The notes below the pieces were generated by a model. It made no database searches, had not been told where the DNA came from, and saw only the letters and a program-made list of their open reading frames with translations. 7,180 nt of DNA from Pseudorhodobacter sp. (GTDB lineage Bacteria > Pseudomonadota > Alphaproteobacteria > Rhodobacterales > Rhodobacteraceae): contig JAHEDL010000036.1 in assembly GCA_024641255.1 (NCBI GenBank), positions 1-7,180 of the forward strand, in the 5' to 3' direction. Below, piece after piece: positions 1-5,901 of the stretch (positions are counted from its first letter, which is position 1; each line of letters starts with the position of its first letter). The position numbers and the translations under genes are program-made.

Positions 1-344
1 TCTCGGCGTTGTATTTCAACGCGGATTTTAGCGTGACACCCCTGTGGCCGACGCGCGGTCTGTCGAACCGCTTGGCGCCGGGCGAAGCGGCGCGGGCGGG
101 GCTGCAGATCAACCCGGAATCTGCTGCGGCGTTGGAAGAGGTTCTGGTGCTGGCGGTGCCGGTTGTGGCGGGGGCGGCGCGGGTTGACCTGACGCCTTTG
201 GCCGAACCGGTGCAGACGCGCGGCATTGGCGATTGGTTTTCGGCCCGATTGTCGGGCGATGCAGAGGCGGTGCGGGAGTTTTCAGCCAAACCCGCGCCGT
301 TGCGGATGATGCGGCAAATTGTGCGGGTGATGCCCGCAAAATAG
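1..344 (+). CDS. C-terminal fragment of an unidentified protein, possibly the beta-rich tail of a caspase-like or DUF4384-type protein
   Basis: The reading frame is open from the left edge of the window (first full codon at position 3) to a TAG at 342-344, so only about the last 113 residues are visible and the true start lies upstream. The visible part starts with alternating hydrophobic residues (LYFNADFSVTPLWP), followed by an NRLAPGE turn and a VLVLAVPVV strand. This pattern resembles small beta-sandwich C-terminal modules, such as those following caspase-like peptidase domains or in DUF4384-type proteins. That resemblance is from memory and weak. The last 40 residues are helical and basic (MMRQIVRVMPAK). 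No catalytic motif is visible. The stop lies 8 nt before the start of the secreted serine protease, so the two are very probably co-transcribed and may be functionally linked. That the frame is coding is well supported by codon use; the function is unknown. Confidence 0.6.
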   Translation, partial: SALYFNADFSVTPLWPTRGLSNRLAPGEAARAGLQINPESAAALEEVLVLAVPVVAGAARVDLTPLAEPVQTRGIGDWFSARLSGDAEAVREFSAKPAPLRMMRQIVRVMPAK

Positions 345-352
345 GGGGTAAT

Positions 353-1384
353 ATGATCAAGGCATTTGGCTTCGGGCTTGTCGTTTTGGCGTTTGCAACC
401 GCTGCTGCGGCAGAGCCGCCGTTCAAACAGGGGCGACCTTCGCCGTTTGAATGGGCGAAATCTGGCGCCAAGGCGGCCTATGATGCCAAGGCTGCGGGCG
501 GCGGCAAGGTGGTGGGCGGCAAGCTTGCCAAAGATGGGGCTTGGCCGTGGCAGGTGGCGCTGTTGGTGTCGGGCGCTCCGGTGGGGCCGGATGCGCAATT
601 CTGCGGTGGGTCGCTTATTCTGGATGAATGGGTGCTGACGGCGGCGCATTGCGTGCATATGCAAGCCCCCGATGGCCATTGGGGCGATCTGGACCCGAAG
701 TCGATTGACGTGATGGTTGGCACCAACGTGATCGCGGCGGGCAAGGGCGAGGTGATTGCGGTGGAAAAGGTGTTCCGCCATCCCGACTATGTCGGCACCG
801 AATTTGACCATGATATTGCGCTGCTGAAATTGGCCCGCGCCCCGCGCCTGCCGCATAAGGTGATCGAGGTGCCGGATGCCGAGTTCGGCGATCAGCTGGA
901 TCAGCCCGGTGTGGTAACCATGGTCACCGGCTGGGGCTTGGTTGAAGGCGGTGGCCACCCCGAGGCGCTGCACGAAACCGAAATTCAGATGATGGACCGC
1001 GATCTGTGCAACCAATCGCTGCTAGCAGCGCGGGCCGAAGCCGCGGCCGATGGTTTTGGTTTTGCGGTCAACACCCTAAGCCTGAAGGACGAAGATGCCT
1101 ATGCCTTGTGGGACGAGTTGGTTGCCAAAGCTCCGGCGCCGATGAGTTCGAATATGCTGTGTTCGGGCACGTTTGAAGGCGGCAAGACCGCCTGCTCGGG
1201 TGATAGCGGCGGGCCACTGGTGGTGCCGTTGGACGATGGCACATTTATTCAGGCGGGCATTGTCAGTTGGGGCCTGTCGGCAAAAACCGGTGAAGGCTGC
1301 GAAGAAAAGGCGCTGTTTTCGGCCTATACCAAGATTTCAAAATTCGTGCCTTGGCTGAACGAGGTAATCAACGCCAACCCATGA
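353..1384 (+). CDS. Secreted chymotrypsin-fold (S1 family) serine protease
   Basis: The predicted protein has 343 residues and is an exported endopeptidase. Residues 1-20 form a signal peptide (basic start, hydrophobic core, AAAA before E21). Residues 21-52 look like a propeptide, with an activation site K52 followed by VVGG, the usual new N-terminus of S1 proteases. The triad is complete: H99 in LTAAHC, D154 in DHDIALLKL and S285 in CSGDSGGP. Probable disulfides are C84-C100, C219-C270 and C281-C316. The residue six before the active serine (chymotrypsin position 189) is Thr279 rather than Asp, so trypsin-like Arg/Lys specificity is not expected. The segment between C219 and C270 is about 50 residues against roughly 13 in trypsin, which is an insertion. 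I chose ATG 353 because a purine-rich AGGGGG lies at 343-348 and a clean signal peptide begins there. The same frame is open further upstream to ATG 233, but that extension overlaps the preceding gene and would bury the signal peptide. Confidence 0.9.
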   Translation: MIKAFGFGLVVLAFATAAAAEPPFKQGRPSPFEWAKSGAKAAYDAKAAGGGKVVGGKLAKDGAWPWQVALLVSGAPVGPDAQFCGGSLILDEWVLTAAHCVHMQAPDGHWGDLDPKSIDVMVGTNVIAAGKGEVIAVEKVFRHPDYVGTEFDHDIALLKLARAPRLPHKVIEVPDAEFGDQLDQPGVVTMVTGWGLVEGGGHPEALHETEIQMMDRDLCNQSLLAARAEAAADGFGFAVNTLSLKDEDAYALWDELVAKAPAPMSSNMLCSGTFEGGKTACSGDSGGPLVVPLDDGTFIQAGIVSWGLSAKTGEGCEEKALFSAYTKISKFVPWLNEVINANP

Positions 1385-1470
1385 AGACCACTTTCGCAAC
1401 GCGGGCGTGGCAAGGTGCTGTGCAGCCGGGCCGTTGCGTGATTTGATCGGCAAAACAGCGGGGGGAAGAC

Positions 1471-2430
1471 ATGCGGGTGTTGATTACCGGTGCGGCCGGA
1501 ATGATTGGCAGCAAGCTTGCCGCACGGCTACGCACCGATGGCGTCTTGGCAGGGCGGGCGATCGGGTCGTTGATCTTGCAAGACATCGTGGCACCGCTAG
1601 GGGCCGCCGCGGCAGATCTGGTGCGCTTGGGCGATCTGGGCGCGATGGCGGCAGAGCTGATCGCGCTGCGGCCCGATGTGGTGTTTCATCTGGCGGGGGT
1701 GGTTTCGGGCGAGGCAGAGGCCGATTTCGCGCTGGGCTACCGGGTTAATCTGGATGGCACCCGCGCGCTGTTCGATGCGATCCGGGTGGCGGATTACCTG
1801 CCACGCGTGGTCTATGCCTCGACCACGGCGGTCTTTGGCGGGCCGTTTCCAGAGGTGATCGGCGATGATTTCGCGCCGGTGCCGCTGTCGTCTTACGGTG
1901 CACAAAAGCTGATGGGAGAGACGCTGTTGGTCGATTACACCCGTCGCGGTTTGATGGATGGCGTGGCGCTGCGCTTGCCAACGATTTGCGTGCGGCCGGG
2001 GCGGGCCAACCGCGCCGCGTCCAGCTTCTTTTCCAACATCATCCGCGAACCGCTGAACGGTTTGCCCGCCGATCTGCCGGTGCCGCGCGATTGGGTGCAT
2101 ACGATGGCCAGCCCGCGTGCAGCGGTGCGGTTCTTTTTGCACGCAGCCGGCATGGACACTGCCGCCATCGGCCCGCGCCGCGCCCTGACTTTGCCCGGCG
2201 TGGCGGTGACCGTGGCCGAACAGCTTGCGGCGCTGGCGCGTGTGGCTGGACCAGAGGTTGCAGCCCTGGTGCGCGACGCCCCTGATCCGGCGGTCTGGGC
2301 GATTGTGCAAACCTGGCCAAAACGCTTTGCCGCCACCCGCGCCCGCGCCTTGGGTTTTCAGGCCGAGGCCGATTTTGACGCGGTTCTGCGCGCCTATCTG
2401 GAAGACGATTTGCCCGATTGGCGGCGGTAA
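1471..2430 (+). CDS. denD: NAD-dependent epimerase/dehydratase-family dehydrogenase, probable D-erythronate dehydrogenase
   Basis: This is a 319-residue extended short-chain dehydrogenase. The N-terminal Rossmann fold has the GxxGxxG nucleotide-binding motif at residues 7-13 (GAAGMIG). A HLAG motif lies at 73-76, the S/T of the active site at STT 117-119, and the catalytic YxxxK at Y142-K146. The length, the VALRLPTICVRPG segment at about 165-177 and the C-terminal region match the DenD-like branch of the family (sometimes annotated as a nucleoside-diphosphate-sugar epimerase or Gne-like). Characterised DenD enzymes oxidise D-erythronate at C2 using NAD. The start is supported by GGGGAAG at 1462-1468, 2 nt before the ATG, with the G-run extending further upstream. 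The usual partners for four-carbon sugar acid use (OtnK, OtnC, OtnI) are not in this window, so the substrate is inferred from sequence resemblance only. A different sugar or sugar-acid dehydrogenase is possible. Confidence 0.72.
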   Translation: MRVLITGAAGMIGSKLAARLRTDGVLAGRAIGSLILQDIVAPLGAAAADLVRLGDLGAMAAELIALRPDVVFHLAGVVSGEAEADFALGYRVNLDGTRALFDAIRVADYLPRVVYASTTAVFGGPFPEVIGDDFAPVPLSSYGAQKLMGETLLVDYTRRGLMDGVALRLPTICVRPGRANRAASSFFSNIIREPLNGLPADLPVPRDWVHTMASPRAAVRFFLHAAGMDTAAIGPRRALTLPGVAVTVAEQLAALARVAGPEVAALVRDAPDPAVWAIVQTWPKRFAATRARALGFQAEADFDAVLRAYLEDDLPDWRR

Positions 2431-2502
2431 GTCGGGGGTTTCACACCCCCACGCCGCCTATGGCGGCGCCCCCCGTGGGATATTTGCGCCAATGTGAATG
2501 CA
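2431..2502 (+). repeat. Structured palindromic intergenic repeat, copy 1
   Basis: Immediately after the denD stop, GGGGGT (2434-2439) pairs with ACCCCC (2445-2450) around a 5-nt loop, and GCCGCC (2453-2458) pairs with GGCGGC (2462-2467) around a TAT loop. Alternatively CCCACG (2448-2453) can pair with CGTGGG (2474-2479). The hairpins are followed by a tail at 2471-2502 beginning CCCCGTGGGATATTTG and ending CCAATGTGAATGCA. The same tail, with two mismatches over 32 nt, occurs in inverse orientation at 5902-5933, next to another G/C hairpin. No T-run follows the hairpins, so this is not a classical intrinsic terminator, although it could help to end the denD transcript. It is probably a member of a dispersed REP-like family. 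Confidence 0.75.
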
Positions 2503-2562
2503 AATTTTAGTCAAATTGTTTTGGGCTGGAATGCCGGCAGAACGGTAGGGCTTTGCCGACCC

Positions 2563-2591
2563 TTGCGAATCCCATTGCCTACGCCTATATA
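2563..2591 (+). promoter_or_regulatory. Candidate sigma-70-type promoter of the SRP RNA gene
   Basis: A -35-like TTGCGA (2563-2568) and a -10-like TATATA (2586-2591) are separated by 17 nt. A start about 6-7 nt downstream would fall at 2597-2598, within 3 nt of the first paired base of the SRP RNA terminal stem (2595). The agreement between promoter spacing and RNA 5' end is the main support. The region just upstream (2500-2521) is markedly AT-rich for this genome but is too far from the -35 box to be a standard UP element. Confidence 0.55.
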
Positions 2592-2594
2592 GGC

Positions 2595-2693
2595 GGTGAG
2601 AGGTTGGCGCGGGTAAGCGCCTCGCCAACCCGGTCAGGTCCGGAAGGAAGCAGCCGTAACGAGCCCCGCTTGGGTCGTTGTCAGCCTCTCACC
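2595..2693 (+). ncRNA. ffs: Small signal recognition particle RNA (4.5S type)
   Basis: This is the RNA of the signal recognition particle. It binds Ffh and FtsY and directs ribosomes making inner-membrane proteins to the membrane. The diagnostic apical domain is at 2632-2655, containing GGTCAGGTCCGG, the GGAA tetraloop and AAGCAGCC; this is the Ffh-binding symmetric and asymmetric loop signature of bacterial SRP RNA. The ends close into a stem: GGTGAGAGG at 2595-2603 is perfectly complementary to CCTCTCACC at 2685-2693. This gives a hairpin RNA of about 99 nt, the usual length of the short bacterial form without an Alu domain. Exact ends are uncertain by a few bases. Translated frames across this region have no coding character. 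Confidence 0.95.
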
Positions 2694-2907
2694 CTACTTC
2701 CCCGATATAGCTGGTGGTTTTGCGGCGCAGGTTTTGCCTGTGCTTAGTCATTGCAGATAGGCTGATATGGCCGCGCCACCGTGCGCCAGCCACGCAGCCC
2801 GTCTAAAACTTTGTCACCCCAGCCAGACACCGGCAACCGCGCCACTTCCAGCGCGATGGCCAATCATGTTGCAGCCCAAGCCATCGACCGGCCTGCGGTA
2901 GCCGACC
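2694..2907. other. Intergenic stretch without a convincing gene
   Basis: About 214 nt lie between the SRP RNA and the small minus-strand gene. One hairpin is visible near its left end. On the minus strand a frame at 2744-2863 reads 39 protein-like residues ending in PYQPICND, including DKVLDGLRGWRTVAR. It begins only at a TTG right after an in-frame stop and has no ribosome-binding site. It could be the decayed end of a former gene, but I do not call it as coding. Confidence 0.5.
2725..2743 (+). terminator. Possible hairpin ending the SRP RNA transcript
   Basis: GCGCAGG (2725-2731) pairs with CCTGTGC (2737-2743), 7 bp including one G-T wobble, around a TTTTG loop. It lies about 30 nt beyond the mature SRP RNA. 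Only a weak T-containing sequence follows (TTAGTCATT), so termination efficiency is doubtful. It could instead be a processing signal or chance. Confidence 0.3.
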
Positions 2908-3081
2908 TTACTTCGACGGCTCTTGCTTTTTTGCTTCGGCCACGGCCTTCAGCTTGGCCAAAACCTCGGCCTTGGCATTGCGCTGCGCTTCGGCGGCGCG
3001 TTCGGCCTTGCCTTTGTGGTCATAGTGCCGCGGGCTGTTCTTGCCAATTTTGGGCGTGCCCGATTTGCCGTAGTCAACCAT
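2908..3081 (-). CDS. Small basic, Ala/Lys-rich hypothetical protein (57 aa)
   Basis: The function is unknown. The protein has 57 residues, including 11 Lys and 10 Ala, with a net charge of about +7. The first 25 residues are rich in Gly, Pro, Lys and His (YGKSGTPKIGKNSPRHYDHK) and look disordered. Residues 26-52 form a probable amphipathic, highly charged helix (AERAAEAQRNAKAEVLAKLK). There is no signal peptide, membrane segment or metal motif. I chose the ATG at 3081 because GAGGGG lies about 7 nt upstream on the minus strand. A longer form starting at 3111 would add 10 residues but lacks a clear Shine-Dalgarno sequence. It lies 85 nt downstream of hiuH in the same direction and could be in the same transcript, but nothing in it suggests a role in purine degradation. 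Small proteins of this style are common among conserved hypotheticals of Rhodobacterales (from memory, not checked). Confidence 0.65.
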   Translation of the reverse strand: MVDYGKSGTPKIGKNSPRHYDHKGKAERAAEAQRNAKAEVLAKLKAVAEAKKQEPSK

Positions 3082-3118
3082 GGTGTACCCCTCGTCCTGT
3101 GACGTAAACATGGCTATT

Positions 3119-3161
3119 GCCTGAAATGCGGCCGCGCCACAAGCGCCGCTTCACGTCAGGC
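3119..3161 (-). terminator. Imperfect stem-loop downstream of hiuH
   Basis: GCCTGA (3119-3124) is complementary to TCAGGC (3156-3161), and inside it GCGGC (3128-3132) is complementary to GCCGC (3145-3149). Together they form an interrupted hairpin starting 6 nt after the hiuH stop in the direction of hiuH transcription. There is no U-run after it, so it may be a weak or Rho-assisted terminator or an RNA-stabilising 3' structure between hiuH and the small downstream gene. Confidence 0.35.
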
Positions 3162-3166
3162 AGGGG

Positions 3167-3520
3167 CTAGCTGCCGCGATAGGTCGAATAGGCGAAGGGC
3201 GAAATCAGCAACGGCACATGGTAATGTTCTCCAGCGTCCGGCACGCCAAAGCGAATCGGGATCTGATCCAGAAACAGCACATCCCCTGTGGCTTGGCCGG
3301 TGGCGCGCAGGTAATCGCCCGCATGGAACACCAACTCATAGTATCCGGTGGTAAACTCTGTGCCTTGCAGCATCGGCGCATCGCTGCGGCCATCGGCATT
3401 GGTGACGGTTTCGCCAATCTGCGCGCGCCCCGCGTCGGACACCCGATACAGCACAATTTTCACCCCTGCCGCAGGTTTGCCGCGCGCGGTATCCAGCACA
3501 TGTGTTGTCAGCCGTCCCAT
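3167..3520 (-). CDS. hiuH: 5-hydroxyisourate hydrolase (transthyretin-related protein)
   Basis: This enzyme hydrolyses 5-hydroxyisourate, the unstable product of urate oxidase, to OHCU (2-oxo-4-hydroxy-4-carboxy-5-ureidoimidazoline). The protein has 117 residues, the normal size for the bacterial enzyme, and no signal peptide, so it is cytoplasmic. The family signatures are clear: LTTHVLD with H7 near the N-terminus, the NADGR segment with R45, HYHVPLL with H101, and the C-terminal YRGS (114-117). These are the residues that distinguish the hydrolase from transthyretin, which has lost them. It would work as a tetramer with active sites at the dimer interface (family knowledge). The start has a strong AAGGAGA (3526-3532 on the minus strand) 5 nt upstream. 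It is divergently arranged with the puuE-uraD fusion, which carries out the next steps of the pathway. Confidence 0.96.
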   Translation of the reverse strand: MGRLTTHVLDTARGKPAAGVKIVLYRVSDAGRAQIGETVTNADGRSDAPMLQGTEFTTGYYELVFHAGDYLRATGQATGDVLFLDQIPIRFGVPDAGEHYHVPLLISPFAYSTYRGS

Positions 3521-3639
3521 ATCCGTCTCCTTGCATTTCGGCTTGTGATCAAATCACGCCAAGCCGGAAAGGTCTTTCCTTGATTTTTTGATAAACCCTT
3601 TCGGATAAACAGCATAGTCTGGCAAAAAAGGAATCCTGC
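3521..3639. promoter_or_regulatory. Divergent promoter/operator region of the urate degradation cluster
   Basis: These 119 nt separate hiuH (leftward) from puuE-uraD (rightward) and must hold the promoters of both. A palindrome GTGAT-CAA-ATCAC occupies 3545-3557. It is flanked by GGCTT (3540-3544) and AAGCC (3561-3565), which are also complementary, making an extended inverted repeat with a 3-nt asymmetry. ATCAA/TTGAT half-sites recur at 3548-3552, 3580-3584 and 3588-3592. A possible rightward promoter is TTGATA (3588-3593) with CATAGT (3613-3618), but the 19-nt spacing is poor. The ribosome-binding site AAGGA (3628-3632) for puuE-uraD is clear. The regulator is not encoded in the window and I cannot name it. 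Confidence 0.5.
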
Positions 3640-5055
3640 ATGTCCCGCTACCCCCGCGATTTCCGAGGCCACGGCCCCGTTGCCCCCCATGCCGCTTGGC
3701 CCAACGGCGCGAAAATCGCCGTCTCTTTGGTGCTGAATTACGAAGAGGGTGGTGAAAATAACATCTTGCACGGCGATGGCCAGTCAGAGGCGTTCTTGTC
3801 CGATATCGCCGGGGCCGCACCTTGGCCGGGGCAGCGGCATTGGAACATGGAATCGATCTATGACTACGGCGCGCGCGCCGGGTTCTGGCGGCTGCACCGG
3901 CTGTTCACCGGCATGGATATTCCGGTGACCATCTACGGCGTTGCCACCGCCTTGGCGCGCAACCCCGAACAGGTCGCCGCGATGAAATCTGCGGGCTGGG
4001 AAATTGCCTCGCATGGTCTGAAATGGGTCGATCACCGCGATATGCCGCGCGAAGAAGAGGCACGCCAGATTGCCGAAGCCATTCGCCTGCACACTGAAGT
4101 TGTCGGCGACCCGCCGCGCGGCTGGTATACGGGCCGCTGTTCGGTCAACACCGTTGATCTGACCGCCGCCACCGGGCAGCTTGACTGGGTCTCTGACACC
4201 TATGACGACGATTTGCCTTATTGGCGCGAAGTGGGCGACCGCGATCAACTGATCATCCCCTACACGCTGGAAGCCAATGATATGCGCTTCGCCACCGCCC
4301 CGGGCTATATCGAAGGCGAACAGTTCTTCACCTATCTGAAAGACACCTTCGACACGCTTTATGCCGAAGGCGAAGCTGGCAGCGCCAAGATGTTTTCGGT
4401 GGGTCTGCACTGCCGCCTGATCGGCCGCCCCGGCAAGATCGCCGGATTGAAGCGGTTTTTAGACTATGCAAAATCGCACCACGGTGTGTGGTTTCCGCGC
4501 CGGATCGAAATTGCCGAACATTGGGCGAAAACCCATCCGCACAAGCGCTTTGAACGCCCGTCGCAGATGACGCGGGATCGCTTCCTTGCGCGCTTTGGCG
4601 GCATTTTCGAACATTCCGCATGGATTGCTGATCGCGCCTTCGATCTGGAACTTGGCCCGGCGCATGACTGCGCCATCGGTCTGCACAACGCTTTGGCGCG
4701 GATGTTCCGCTCTGCCACCGCCACCGAACGCCTTGGTGTGTTGCAGGCGCACCCCGATCTTGCCGGCAAACTGGCCGTGGCCAAACGGCTGACGCCGGAA
4801 AGCCATGCCGAACAGGCCTCTGCCGCGCTGGATGCGCTGACCGATGATGAACGTCAGGCGTTCCAAACCCTGAACGCGCAATATGTCGCCAAACATGGCT
4901 TTCCCTTCATCATTGCCGTGCGCGACAACACCAAGGCGTCTATCCTTGCCGCATTCCAGACCCGGCTTGCCAATGACACCGCCACTGAATTTTCCACCGC
5001 CTGCAAACAGGTGGAACGCATCGCCGAACTTCGCCTGAAAGACATATTGCCATGA
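3640..5055 (+). CDS. puuE-uraD: Fused allantoinase (PuuE type) and OHCU decarboxylase (UraD)
   Basis: The protein has 471 residues and two enzyme domains in one chain. Residues 1 to about 305 form a polysaccharide-deacetylase-fold allantoinase of the PuuE type, which opens (S)-allantoin to allantoate. Signatures are LNYEEGGENN (32-41), GLKWVDHRD (126-134), GWYTGRCSVNT (161-171), SDTYDDDLPYW (185-195) and the HCRLIGRPG segment (257-265). Residues from about 308 to 471 form the UraD decarboxylase, which makes (S)-allantoin from OHCU: EHSAW (324-328), HPDLAGK with the catalytic H371, AEQAS with E391, and FGFP-like HGFPFIIAVR ending in R428. The fusion therefore joins two consecutive steps, with the later enzyme at the N-terminus. 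PuuE enzymes characterised so far are metal-independent, unlike the amidohydrolase-type allantoinase. The stop overlaps the next start as ATGA, indicating translational coupling. The gene symbol combines the two domain names. Confidence 0.95.
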   Translation: MSRYPRDFRGHGPVAPHAAWPNGAKIAVSLVLNYEEGGENNILHGDGQSEAFLSDIAGAAPWPGQRHWNMESIYDYGARAGFWRLHRLFTGMDIPVTIYGVATALARNPEQVAAMKSAGWEIASHGLKWVDHRDMPREEEARQIAEAIRLHTEVVGDPPRGWYTGRCSVNTVDLTAATGQLDWVSDTYDDDLPYWREVGDRDQLIIPYTLEANDMRFATAPGYIEGEQFFTYLKDTFDTLYAEGEAGSAKMFSVGLHCRLIGRPGKIAGLKRFLDYAKSHHGVWFPRRIEIAEHWAKTHPHKRFERPSQMTRDRFLARFGGIFEHSAWIADRAFDLELGPAHDCAIGLHNALARMFRSATATERLGVLQAHPDLAGKLAVAKRLTPESHAEQASAALDALTDDERQAFQTLNAQYVAKHGFPFIIAVRDNTKASILAAFQTRLANDTATEFSTACKQVERIAELRLKDILP

Positions 5056-5894
5056 GCACCTATTACACCCCCACCGGCGGTCTTCCCGCCCAAACCAGCC
5101 TGATGACGCAACGCGCGGTCTTTACCACCGCCTATGCCTTCATCCCCAAGGGCTGCTTTTCCGATATCGTGGTCAGCTATCTGCCGGGCTGGCGCGACAC
5201 CCGGTTGTGGCTGATCGCGCGGCCGATGTCGGGGTTTTCCGAAACCTTCAGCCAATATGTGATGGAGGTTGCTCCGGGCGGTGGCTCTGACGCCCCCGAT
5301 GCCGAAACCGGCGCGCAGCATGTGCTGTTCGTCACCGGTGGCCTGATCACCCTGACCATCGACGGTGTCGGCTATGAACTTGATGCCGGCGGCTATGCCT
5401 TCATTCCGCCAGGGGCGAAATGGACGGTGCTTGCCGAAGGCAACCAACCCGCGCGCTTCCACTGGATCCGCAAGCTTTACGAACCTGCCCCCGGTGTCGA
5501 AATTCCGCCCGCATTCGTCACCACCGAAAAAGACCAACCCTTGCGCACCATGCCCGACACCGGCGGCGTCTGGGGCACCACCCGCTTTGTCGACCCCACC
5601 GACACCCGCTATGACATGCACGTCAACATCGTCACCTTCCAACCCGGCGGCGTGATCCCGTTTGAAGAAACCCATGTGATGGAACACGGGCTTTATGTGC
5701 TTGAAGGCAAAGCGGTTTACAAACTCAACCAGGACTGGGTCGAGGTAGAGGCAGGCGATTTCATGTGGCTGCGCGCCTATTGCCCGCAAGCCTGCTACGC
5801 TGCTGGCCCTGGCCCGTTCCGCTATCTGCTTTACAAAGATGTCAACCGCCACGCCCACCTGCGTGGCCCCGGCGCCTACCGTCCAGCGCGCTGA
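5052..5894 (+). CDS. allE: (S)-ureidoglycine aminohydrolase, bicupin
   Basis: The enzyme releases ammonia from (S)-ureidoglycine to give (S)-ureidoglycolate, keeping stereochemistry that the spontaneous reaction loses. The protein has 280 residues and two cupin barrels: the first at about 65-145, with GGLITLTIDGVGYELDAGGYAFIPPG, and the second at about 185-265. The second carries the metal (Mn) site. E206, H208, H212 and Q246 have exactly the spacing E-x-H-x3-H ... Q that I recall for the plant enzyme (E235, H237, H241, Q275 in Arabidopsis). The N-terminal GGLPAQT and the YAFIPKGCFSDIV segment are also typical. The first 4 nt overlap the puuE-uraD stop, so the two are co-translated. Databases often mislabel this family as allantoicase or as a generic cupin. 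The presence of this enzyme implies an allantoate amidohydrolase elsewhere in the genome. Confidence 0.93.
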   Translation: MSTYYTPTGGLPAQTSLMTQRAVFTTAYAFIPKGCFSDIVVSYLPGWRDTRLWLIARPMSGFSETFSQYVMEVAPGGGSDAPDAETGAQHVLFVTGGLITLTIDGVGYELDAGGYAFIPPGAKWTVLAEGNQPARFHWIRKLYEPAPGVEIPPAFVTTEKDQPLRTMPDTGGVWGTTRFVDPTDTRYDMHVNIVTFQPGGVIPFEETHVMEHGLYVLEGKAVYKLNQDWVEVEAGDFMWLRAYCPQACYAAGPGPFRYLLYKDVNRHAHLRGPGAYRPAR

Positions 5895-5901
5895 CCGCGC
5901 C

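Noticed and set aside
233..352. A 40-residue N-terminal extension of the protease from ATG 233.
   Set aside because: It overlaps the upstream gene in another frame and would place the signal peptide internally; ATG 353 gives a canonical signal peptide and ribosome-binding site.
1381..1446. A 21-codon frame (MKTTFATRAWQ...) starting at an ATGA overlap with the protease stop, upstream of denD.
   Set aside because: The overlap is suggestive of coupling, but the peptide is short, has no recognisable character and could easily arise by chance in 86 nt; no regulatory hairpin accompanies it.
1597..2310. A 237-codon minus-strand frame opposite denD.
   Set aside because: Its translation is rich in His, Arg and Gln with no domain pattern, typical of a mirror of a GC-rich gene.
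2434..2467. The hairpins after denD as a standard intrinsic terminator.
   Set aside because: No U-tract follows, and the same core recurs at 5937-5959 within an operon, so a repeat element explains it better.
2744..2863. A 39-residue minus-strand frame ending in PYQPICND.
   Set aside because: There is no ATG or ribosome-binding site, and an in-frame stop immediately precedes its only plausible start; kept as a possible remnant only.
3521..3639. A riboswitch or other structured leader upstream of puuE-uraD.
   Set aside because: The 119 nt also serve the divergent gene; beyond the short palindrome I see no multi-stem aptamer-like architecture or known purine aptamer core.
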